DNA of 16,988 bases from positions 1-16,988 of the forward strand of contig CANPVW010000129.1 of the NCBI GenBank assembly GCA_947581745.1, read 5' to 3'. The notes beneath the pieces were generated by a model. It searched no databases. It worked only from the letters and a program-made list of their open reading frames with translations, and had not been told where the DNA came from. Shown one piece after another: positions 1 through 6,848 of this stretch. The translations under genes and the position numbers were made by a program. The stretch comes from Candidatus Benthicola azotiphorus (GTDB lineage Bacteria; Gemmatimonadota; Gemmatimonadetes; Palauibacterales; Palauibacteraceae). Each line of letters opens with the position of its first letter. Within the stretch, counting starts at the first letter, position 1.

Positions 1-747
1 GAGTCCCTGGTCCGCCGGGCCGCGGCCGACGGGGCGACGCTCATCGCGACGCCCGAGAACACCAACTTCCTCGGACCGCACGAAGAGAAGGTCCGCCGGG
101 CGCAGTCGCTGGACGGCCCGGTGTGCGAGCGCTTCGCGGGCCTGGCGCGGGAGCTCCGCGTGCATCTGCTGCTCGGTTCGTTCAACGAACGGTGCGACGA
201 GCCGGGGCGCTGCTACAACACGTCGGTCCTGTTCGGGCCCGACGGAGCTCGCCTGGGAGTCTACCGCAAGATCCACCTGTTCGACGTGGACATCTCTCCC
301 GAGACCCGCTTCACCGAGTCGGCCACCATCGAGCCGGGCAGGGAGGTGGTCGTCGCCCAGGTCGGGCCGGCAGGCCTCGGGATGAGCATCTGCTTCGACC
401 TCCGATTCTCGTGGCTCTACGGGGAGCTCCGCTCGAGGGGGGCCGAGCTGATCGCGGTTCCCTCCGCTTTCACCGCGGTCACCGGGAAGGACCACTGGCA
501 CGTGCTGCTGCGGGCGCGGGCCATCGAAACCCAGTCCTGGGTGCTGGCCCCCGCCCAGGCCGGGAGGCACGACGACCTCGGCCTTCGCGAGAGCTACGGC
601 CACGCCCTCATCGTGGATCCGTGGGGAAGGATCGTGGCCGACGCCGGGGACGACCCCGGATTCGTGGTCGCGGAGATCGACCTCGAAAAGGTGCGGCAGG
701 TGCGGCGCGCGCTTCCCATGCGGGCTCCAGTCGATCCCTTGAAATAG
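1..747 (+). CDS. Carbon-nitrogen hydrolase, Nit1/Nit2-like amidase (5' end missing)
   Basis: The reading frame is open from base 1 to a TAG stop, so the gene begins before the window. The visible 248 residues hold the whole nitrilase-superfamily triad: Glu19 in TPEN, Lys90 in YRKIHLF and Cys131 in SICFDLRF. Further on, HWHVLLRARAIE and SYGHALIVDPWG are landmarks of the Nit branch, which contains deaminated-glutathione amidase and omega-amidase. Nit proteins are usually about 270-280 residues, so only some 25 residues should be missing. The protein should be cytoplasmic and hydrolyse a small carboxamide; deaminated glutathione is the likeliest substrate by family, but the substrate cannot be read from the sequence. 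A hairpin with a T-rich tail follows, so it is probably not cotranscribed with the amine oxidase downstream. The family call is secure; the substrate is inference. Confidence 0.9.
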   Translation, partial: ESLVRRAAADGATLIATPENTNFLGPHEEKVRRAQSLDGPVCERFAGLARELRVHLLLGSFNERCDEPGRCYNTSVLFGPDGARLGVYRKIHLFDVDISPETRFTESATIEPGREVVVAQVGPAGLGMSICFDLRFSWLYGELRSRGAELIAVPSAFTAVTGKDHWHVLLRARAIETQSWVLAPAQAGRHDDLGLRESYGHALIVDPWGRIVADAGDDPGFVVAEIDLEKVRQVRRALPMRAPVDPLK

Positions 748-754
748 GCGCGAT

Positions 755-777
755 GCCGGCCGCCGGCCTTCTCTTTT
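755..777 (+). terminator. Probable intrinsic terminator after the Nit-type hydrolase
   Basis: A GCCGG arm (755-759), a CCG loop and a CCGGC arm (763-767) form a short all-GC stem. It is followed at once by a pyrimidine tract with a run of four T (768-777). It lies 8 bases after the TAG stop and well before the next ribosome binding site. The stem is only 5 bp, so strength is uncertain. Confidence 0.45.
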
Positions 778-837
778 CCCCTGAAGCCGATTATCCCTTG
801 GTGCCCGCGGGCTGCTACTCAAGCACCAGGAGGCTCG

Positions 838-2799
838 ATGCCGCGTCGTTCTTACCTTGCCGTCATCACGGCAGTGGTTCTCATTCCCTCGGTCCTCGTT
901 GCGCAGGAGCCGCGTCATCCGCTCGATCCACTCGGGTGGCAGGAATACTGGCAGGTGATCGAGATCCTGCGCGACGCCGGACGAATGGATGAGAGCACTC
1001 GCTTCTCGTTCGTGGGCCTGCGGGAGCCCGACAAGGCCGTGGTTTCCCGCTGGACGGCCGGGGAACCCATTCCACGCGCCGCGTTGGCCGTCGTGCGCGA
1101 GGGACCGCGGACCTTCGAGGCGAACATCGACCTGGTGTCTCGACAGGTCACGGAATGGACCGAGATGCAGGGGGTGCAGCCGCAGTGGCTGAGGGAGGAG
1201 TTCGGAACCGGGGTCGCGCAGGCGCTGGAGAACCCGGACTTCGTGGCCGGCCTGAAGCGCCGTGGCTTCGACGATCCGTCGGTCGTCGACTGCAGCACGA
1301 TTCCGCTCGGCTACTTCGGCACGGAGGAGCAGCGTGGACGCCGCGTGGGCTACGTGTTCTGCGAGGACCCGCGCGGCGTGCGCAACACGTGGCCACGGGG
1401 AATCTCTGGGCTGACCGCGGTGGTCGACATGTCGGACGGATCCGTTCTCCGGGTGGTCGACGAAGGTGGAGCTCGCCTGTCCTCCACGACGGCCGAGTAC
1501 GATCGGGCCTCCCTTGCCCCCTCGCGTGAGGTGCCCGGGCCGATTCACGTGACGCAGCCGCTCGGTCCGGGATTCGAGATCGACGGTCACAGGATCACGT
1601 GGCAGAACTGGAGCTTCCACGTCCGGCCCGACACCCGTGTCGGGATGGTGCTCTCGCTGGTGACGTACCGCGACGGCGACCGGGATCGCTCCGTTCTGTA
1701 TCGGGGCAACCTGTCCGAGATCTTCGTGCCGTACATGGACCCGTCGTTCGCGTGGTACGGCCGCAACTTCATCGACGCCGGCGAGTTCAGTGCCGGCGGT
1801 CTCACGAAGCCTCTGTTGCGGGGCCTCGACTGCCCCGCGCACGCGGTCTACATCGACCACGTGCTTGCCGGGGACGACGGTCGCCCGCAAGACCGCCCCG
1901 ACATGATCTGCGTGTTCGAGCGTTCAGCCGGGGACATCGCGTGGCGTCATTACGGCGAGCCTCCAGCCGGCCGGCCGGCCCGGGACCTGGTCGTCCGCGC
2001 GGCCGCCGTGCTGGGCAACTACGACTACGTGTTCGATTGGGTCTTCAGGCAGAACGGCTCGATCGCGGTCGGTGTGGGAGCGACGGGTATCGTCGAGGTC
2101 AAGGGCGTCGGGGAGGCGGGTGCCACCGCCACGCCCATCGGTGACGGAAAGCCGGACGCGTACGGCCGTTTCGTCGCACCCCACGTCGTGGCCGTCAACC
2201 ACGATCACTACTTCAGCTTCCGGCTCGACCTGGACGTCGACGGATCGACCAACTCCTTCGTGATCGACCGGCTGAAGTCCGTCACCCTTCCGGAAGACAA
2301 TCCGCGCAGAAGCGTGTGGGTGGCCGATGAGACGGTGGCCGGGACGGAGAGCGAGGCGCAACTGACGATCGACTACAACCGGCCGGCCGTGTGGAGGGTG
2401 ACGAGCGACCAAAGGCGGAACCAGGTCGGCTACCCGACGAGCTATCAGCTGATGCCGGGCTCCAACGGGAATACGCTCCTCTCCGCCGACGACTACCCGC
2501 GGCGTCGAGCCGGGTTCGTCGACCATCACCTGTGGGTCACGCCGCTGGCGCCGGACGAGTGGTACGCGGCCGGGGATTATCCGACTCTCAGCGAGCCGGG
2601 CAAAGGGCTGCCGGCCTGGACGGCGGCGAACCGCTCGATCGCCGATACGGACATCGTCCTCTGGTATACGATCGGAATGCACCACATGGTAAGGGCCGAG
2701 GACTGGCCTGTGATGCCGGTTCTGTGGCACTGGTTCGAGCTCAGGCCGTTCGACTTCTTCGACGGGAATCCCGCGATGGACCTGCCGGAGGCTCCATGA
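838..2799 (+). CDS. Secreted copper amine oxidase (topaquinone-dependent)
   Basis: This 653-residue protein should oxidise primary amines to aldehydes with release of ammonia and hydrogen peroxide. An N-terminal signal peptide (about residues 1-22, ending VLVA-QE) implies export to the periplasm. The active site is complete. Asp313 in NFIDAGE is the expected catalytic base, and Tyr395 in LGNYDYV is the residue converted to topaquinone. His455 and His457 (VNHDHY) plus His616 (GMHHMVRAEDWP) are the copper ligands. Order and spacing follow well-studied bacterial members of about 640 residues. The ATG start has an AGGAGG ribosome site 5 bases upstream. The stop overlaps the next start (ATGA), so expression is coupled to the DUF885 hydrolase. 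Topaquinone forms spontaneously with copper and oxygen, so no maturase is needed. The amine substrate is unknown. Confidence 0.95.
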   Translation: MPRRSYLAVITAVVLIPSVLVAQEPRHPLDPLGWQEYWQVIEILRDAGRMDESTRFSFVGLREPDKAVVSRWTAGEPIPRAALAVVREGPRTFEANIDLVSRQVTEWTEMQGVQPQWLREEFGTGVAQALENPDFVAGLKRRGFDDPSVVDCSTIPLGYFGTEEQRGRRVGYVFCEDPRGVRNTWPRGISGLTAVVDMSDGSVLRVVDEGGARLSSTTAEYDRASLAPSREVPGPIHVTQPLGPGFEIDGHRITWQNWSFHVRPDTRVGMVLSLVTYRDGDRDRSVLYRGNLSEIFVPYMDPSFAWYGRNFIDAGEFSAGGLTKPLLRGLDCPAHAVYIDHVLAGDDGRPQDRPDMICVFERSAGDIAWRHYGEPPAGRPARDLVVRAAAVLGNYDYVFDWVFRQNGSIAVGVGATGIVEVKGVGEAGATATPIGDGKPDAYGRFVAPHVVAVNHDHYFSFRLDLDVDGSTNSFVIDRLKSVTLPEDNPRRSVWVADETVAGTESEAQLTIDYNRPAVWRVTSDQRRNQVGYPTSYQLMPGSNGNTLLSADDYPRRRAGFVDHHLWVTPLAPDEWYAAGDYPTLSEPGKGLPAWTAANRSIADTDIVLWYTIGMHHMVRAEDWPVMPVLWHWFELRPFDFFDGNPAMDLPEAP

Positions 2800-4571
2800 A
2801 GCGCTTCAGGAGCATCGCCCTCGCCGTGGTTTGCTGCACCGCCTGCCAGGCCGCCGATTCGTCCCGCGGCGGCGACGATCCCGTATCCGAGGCCCTGGCG
2901 GTCGCCGACGAGTACGTCGCGGGATACTACGACCAGTATCCGGAGGACGCGTACGAAACGGGATACCCGGCGCCGATGGACAGGATGGGCGATCAGTCTC
3001 CGGAAGCCGTCGCGGCGTGGCGAGCCCGGGAAGACGCCTGGCTCGCGCGCCTGCGCGCCATCGACCTCTCCTCGCTGGAGGGCAGCGAAGCGGCCATCCC
3101 CGCCACCTTCTCGATGGAGAGACTCGAGGCATCGGTCGCGCGGCGCGTGTGTCGCACCGAGCTGTGGAACGTGAGCCCGACCTGGACCGGGTGGCAGAAC
3201 TTCTTCCCGGGCGTGTTCGCCAAGCAGCCCGTGGGCACGGAGGCGGCCCGCGCGGACGCCGTCGCGCGAGCGCGCGATGTCTCGCGCTACGTGGACACCG
3301 GGATCGGGAACCTCCGAATCGGGATCGAAGAGGGTTACACGGCCCCCCGCTCCAACGTGGAAGAAGTGATCGGGCAGCTGGACGCGCTGCTCTCGTTGCC
3401 ACCCGAGGACACGCCGTACTTCGAGCCCGCGCTCCGCGATCCGGACCCGGCGTTTCGCGCGGCCCTCGCCGACGCGATCTCGGAAGAGATCCTGCCGGCC
3501 GCTCGCCGTTACCGCGACTTCCTGTCCGACGAGTACCTCGCGGCGGCCCGCGAGGAGATCGCGGTGAACTCCGACCCGGGTGGACGCGAGTGCTACCTGG
3601 CGTCCGTCCTGTTCTACACGACCCTCCCTCTCACGCCGGAGGAGATCCACGAAGCCGGCCAGCGTCAGATGGACCGGATCCACTCCGAGATGCGGGAGAT
3701 CGGTCGGCGCAGCTTCGGAACCGACGATGTCCGGGAGTTGCTGCGACGCGTTCGAGCGGATCCCGCGTACAGTTTCGAGACCGCGGAACAGATCGTCGCG
3801 TTCGCCCGGGACGCGGTGGATCGGGCGAGGGACGCGATGCCGGAGTGGTTCGGTGTCGTGCCCGAGGCCGAGGTGGCCCTGAAGCCTTATCCGGACTACA
3901 TGCAGGTCACGGGAGGCGGTTTCTATTCGGCGGGCGCGGCCGACGGGAGCACGCCGGGGACGTACGAGTTCGGGACGTACGACCCGCGCGACCTGAACCG
4001 GGGCGGCGGCTTCGAGGCCACCACGTTCCACGAGACCTATCCGGGTCACCACATGCAGGTGTCGGTCGGTCTCGAGGGAGCGGGCGTTCACCCCGTGCTC
4101 AAGTACTTCTTCAGCTCCGGGCTGGGCGAGGGCTGGGCCCTGTACTCGGAGCGCCTGGCGGACGAAGCGGGTCTGTACACGGCGGACGTCGATCGGCTCG
4201 GGATGCTGTCGAACGAGGCGTACCGGGCGGCTCGCCTCGTGGTGGATCCGGGGATGCACGCGCTCGGCTGGACCCGGGAGCAGGCCGTCGACTACATGCT
4301 GGCCAACACGGCCTCGTCACGAGGCGAGATCGAGTCGGAGGTCAGCCGGTACATCGCGGTGCCCGGGCAGGCCACCGCGTACCTGACGGGCAGCCTGGTG
4401 ATCCAGGACCTGCGGCAGCAGGCCGAGATGGCGCTGGGCGATCGATTCGACATCCGGAAGTTCCACGACCGGGTGATCCGGAACGGCACGATCACGCTCC
4501 CCATGCTCCGGGCGGAGATCGAGGCGTGGATCGCCGCGGAGAAGCAAGCGGCCGCACCCGAGGAGATCTGA
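2796..4571 (+). CDS. DUF885 family putative metallo-hydrolase, exported
   Basis: This 591-residue protein starts with an ATG overlapping the amine oxidase stop (ATGA). I prefer this start because a hydrophobic export signal follows directly: MKRFRSIALAVV, then CCTAC. Cys17 may be lipidated, but the lipobox is poor, so plain secretion is possible. The family signature is near residues 411-421 (FHETYPGHHMQ, with His412, Glu413 and His418). A second signature follows at 444-450 (GEGWALY, Glu445) and a third near the C terminus (PGQATAYLTG). The His-Glu...His plus downstream Glu pattern resembles a zinc peptidase site, and I infer peptidase- or carboxypeptidase-like activity. The family is poorly characterised and no substrate can be named. 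It lies between a periplasmic amine oxidase and a flavoprotein, probably on one transcript. Confidence 0.88.
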   Translation: MKRFRSIALAVVCCTACQAADSSRGGDDPVSEALAVADEYVAGYYDQYPEDAYETGYPAPMDRMGDQSPEAVAAWRAREDAWLARLRAIDLSSLEGSEAAIPATFSMERLEASVARRVCRTELWNVSPTWTGWQNFFPGVFAKQPVGTEAARADAVARARDVSRYVDTGIGNLRIGIEEGYTAPRSNVEEVIGQLDALLSLPPEDTPYFEPALRDPDPAFRAALADAISEEILPAARRYRDFLSDEYLAAAREEIAVNSDPGGRECYLASVLFYTTLPLTPEEIHEAGQRQMDRIHSEMREIGRRSFGTDDVRELLRRVRADPAYSFETAEQIVAFARDAVDRARDAMPEWFGVVPEAEVALKPYPDYMQVTGGGFYSAGAADGSTPGTYEFGTYDPRDLNRGGGFEATTFHETYPGHHMQVSVGLEGAGVHPVLKYFFSSGLGEGWALYSERLADEAGLYTADVDRLGMLSNEAYRAARLVVDPGMHALGWTREQAVDYMLANTASSRGEIESEVSRYIAVPGQATAYLTGSLVIQDLRQQAEMALGDRFDIRKFHDRVIRNGTITLPMLRAEIEAWIAAEKQAAAPEEI

Positions 4572-4572
4572 G

Positions 4573-5718
4573 ATGGCGAGGGTCCTGGTTCTCGGTGGCG
4601 GTTTCGGCGGCGTTTCCACGGCCACGCAGCTCCGCCGGAGGCTGGCCGACGAGCACGAGATCCTGCTGATCGACAGGTCTTCCACGTTCGTGATGGGCCT
4701 CCGGAAGCTCTGGGACCTGTTCGGAATCGGATCGATCGCGCAGGGTACCCGCGACCTGCGCGCTCTGGAGAGCCAGGGCATCCGCTTCGAGCGAAGAGAA
4801 GTTCTCGAGATCGATCCGGTGCGCCGGACCATTACCACGCACCGGGGTTCGCTCGAGGCCGACTACCTCGTCGTGGCCCTCGGGGCCGAACCCCGTCCGG
4901 ATCTCGTGCCCGGTCTGTCGGAGCACGCGCACAACGTGTGGGCCGCTTCCGGGGTGCCCGGCTTGAAGGCGGCGCTGGCCGCATTCGCCGGCGGTGAGAT
5001 CGTCGTCGCCATCGCCGGCATGCCCTATCCCTGTCCGCCCGCTCCCTTCGAGTGCGCCATGTTGCTGGAGGATCAGCTGCGGGGGCGGGGGCTGCGGGGC
5101 GGGTTCGGCATCACGGTCACCACGCCGAAGCCGATTCTGCTGCCGAACGCCGGCGCCGAAGGCTCCGCGTGGCTCGCGGAGCAGCTAGTGGGCAGGGAGA
5201 TAGGTTTCGAGACGGGCCGCGAGGTGAAACGGGTCGAGGCGGGCGTCCTCGACTGGGGTGACGCCAGGCGCGAGTTCGACCTGCTGATCGGCGTGCCGCC
5301 CCACCGGCCGCCGCGGGTGATCGCCGATTCCGCCCTCGCGGGACCCGGCGGTTGGGTGACCGTGGATCCGGGCACCTTCGAGACCGGGCACCAGGACGTG
5401 TTCGCGATCGGGGACGTGACGAAGGTGACTCTGGCCAACGGACTGCCGCTTCCCAAGGCCGGCGTGATGGCGGACCTGGAAGGCCAGCGAGTGGCGGCGG
5501 CGATCGCGGCCCGGATCTCGGGCGCCGAGGCCCCCGAGCCGTTCGACGGCAGGGGATATTGCTTCCTGGAGATGAGCGCTTCGACCGCCGCGCTGATCGA
5601 GGGCGAGTTCTACTCGCGGCCCGAGCCGCGGATCGCGCTCGCCGATGAGTCGGCGGAGCACGCCCAGCTCAAGCACCGCTTCGAGGCCGAGCGCCTGGAG
5701 AGCTGGTTCGGGGGTTAG
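4573..5718 (+). CDS. FAD-dependent oxidoreductase, SQR/NDH-2-like
   Basis: This 381-residue protein starts one base after the DUF885 stop, with a GAGGAGAT ribosome site inside the upstream gene. The FAD dinucleotide fold is GGGFGG at residues 8-13, with Asp34 closing the second strand (LLIDR). The second FAD contact is VFAIGDV with Asp281. Cys154 in YPCPPAPFE matches the CxGAPxE region of sulfide:quinone oxidoreductases, and Cys330 (GYCFLE) sits where their second redox cysteine lies. A sulfide- or persulfide-to-quinone role is therefore possible. Family members also include NDH-2-like and other pyridine-nucleotide oxidoreductases. No signal peptide is seen, so it should act at the cytoplasmic membrane face. 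Convergent with the beta-lactamase gene, 26 bases away. Fold is certain; substrate is not. Confidence 0.82.
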   Translation: MARVLVLGGGFGGVSTATQLRRRLADEHEILLIDRSSTFVMGLRKLWDLFGIGSIAQGTRDLRALESQGIRFERREVLEIDPVRRTITTHRGSLEADYLVVALGAEPRPDLVPGLSEHAHNVWAASGVPGLKAALAAFAGGEIVVAIAGMPYPCPPAPFECAMLLEDQLRGRGLRGGFGITVTTPKPILLPNAGAEGSAWLAEQLVGREIGFETGREVKRVEAGVLDWGDARREFDLLIGVPPHRPPRVIADSALAGPGGWVTVDPGTFETGHQDVFAIGDVTKVTLANGLPLPKAGVMADLEGQRVAAAIAARISGAEAPEPFDGRGYCFLEMSASTAALIEGEFYSRPEPRIALADESAEHAQLKHRFEAERLESWFGG

Positions 5719-5744
5719 CGCAGGCGGCAGGAAGGCGGCGCCGC

Positions 5745-6848
5745 TCAGCCCCCGGCCGGCGTCATCATGCGCGGCTGACCGTGCGCGCAGGCCGCGGCGG
5801 CGAGCGGGCCCGCGACGGCCGCCTCGCTGAAGTAGTCGTACAGTGCCCGGGAAGCCTGCGCGATCGTGCGCTCCCGCCGAAAGGTCGTCCGGTACAGCGT
5901 GTTCACGTAGACCGCGATGGCCAGGTGACCCGCTCCCTCCGGAAGGCTGACGATCCCGACGTCGTTGATGGCGCCGGCCATCGTGCCCGTCTTGTGCGCG
6001 ACGGGCGTCCCGCGGGGCAGCAGACCGCGGATTCGACGGGGACCCGAGCGACTCTCCTCCATGCGCCGGATCAGAAGGTCACGCGACCCCGGCGACAGCC
6101 CCGCGCCCTCCCACACGGCCGCCAGGAGCCGGGCCGTGGCATCCGGCGTCGCCGTGTCCCTCGAGTCCGTCCCGTAAGCGAGTCTCGCCTGCTGTCTGAC
6201 GGAGTCCGGAAGGGCGTCCCGCATCCGGAAATGAGAGTACCGGTAGAGTTCCCCCTCCGGCACCGTGTCCGGGATTCCCACCAGGTCCGCGAACGTCCGG
6301 GCTTCCGAGCGATCCACGTCGATCTCCTCGATCCCGAGCTCCCGCAGGCGCCGGGTGACGGCCTCCGGGCCGCCGGCCATCCGCAGGATCACGTCCGTCG
6401 CCGTGTTGTCGGAGACGGTGATCATGAGCTTGAACAGGCTGTCCACCGACACGGTGACGGGCCTGCCGCCCGACCAGGAGGCCAACGGGCTGTTTCCCGG
6501 CCTGAAGTCCGTGATCGGCACCCGGAGCCGCCCGTCGAGCGAAACCTCCCCCAGGTCGACGCGTCGCAGGAACGCCAGGGCGATGGGCACCTTCGATACG
6601 CTCGCCATCGGGAAGCGCACGTGCCCGTTGACCGAAGCCGTCATCCCGGATTCGATGTGCAGCGCCCCGATGCCGATGTCGCTCCCCACGCGCCGGGCGA
6701 TCCTCTCCAGCGCGCGAGTGAGTGAGTCCGGGACCACGCAGGCCGGCGACGGTCCCGGGTCGAAAGCCTGGGCCTCCGCGTCGCCGACCGGGCCTCCCAG
6801 CAGGGCGCAGATCGCGACGAGGCCGACCCCGGCGAGCTGAAGCCTCAT
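5745..6848 (-). CDS. Class A beta-lactamase with enlarged omega loop
   Basis: This 367-residue serine hydrolase has a signal peptide (about residues 1-27, ending AEAQA), so it is periplasmic. All class A landmarks are present in order: Ser83-Val-Ser-Lys86 (SxxK), Ser146-Asp-Asn148 (SDN), Arg180 and Glu182 (DRSE, equivalent to 164 and 166), and Lys286-Thr-Gly (KTG). The spacing from Asn148 to Glu182 is 34, exactly as in TEM-type enzymes. After Glu182, however, 49 residues pass before Asp231 of DTATP (Asp179 equivalent), against 13 in TEM. The omega loop is therefore about 36 residues longer. The catalytic glutamate favours a true beta-lactamase over a DD-peptidase. The start codon overlaps the MscS stop (ATGA), so translation is coupled to the channel gene. 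No AmpR- or BlaI-type regulator lies nearby. The antibiotic spectrum is unknown. Confidence 0.9.
   Translation of the reverse strand: MRLQLAGVGLVAICALLGGPVGDAEAQAFDPGPSPACVVPDSLTRALERIARRVGSDIGIGALHIESGMTASVNGHVRFPMASVSKVPIALAFLRRVDLGEVSLDGRLRVPITDFRPGNSPLASWSGGRPVTVSVDSLFKLMITVSDNTATDVILRMAGGPEAVTRRLRELGIEEIDVDRSEARTFADLVGIPDTVPEGELYRYSHFRMRDALPDSVRQQARLAYGTDSRDTATPDATARLLAAVWEGAGLSPGSRDLLIRRMEESRSGPRRIRGLLPRGTPVAHKTGTMAGAINDVGIVSLPEGAGHLAIAVYVNTLYRTTFRRERTIAQASRALYDYFSEAAVAGPLAAAACAHGQPRMMTPAGG

Noticed and set aside
2391..2795. Upstream in-frame extension of DUF885
   Set aside because: It overlaps the copper-binding C terminus of the amine oxidase; the ATG at 2796 is followed by a signal peptide.
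2577..4259. A 560-codon open frame on the - strand opposite the DUF885 gene
   Set aside because: It is composed of Arg, Gly, Val, Pro and His-rich low-complexity sequence with no motif, and is the GC-rich shadow of a well-supported gene.
2831..4669. A 612-codon open frame on the + strand overlapping DUF885 out of frame
   Set aside because: Arg/Gly/Pro-rich shadow frame; the overlapping frame has family motifs and coupled starts.
5735..5744. Palindrome GCGGCGCCGC between the convergent flavoprotein and beta-lactamase genes as a bidirectional terminator
   Set aside because: It has no loop and no T run on either strand, and such GC palindromes are expected by chance in this composition.
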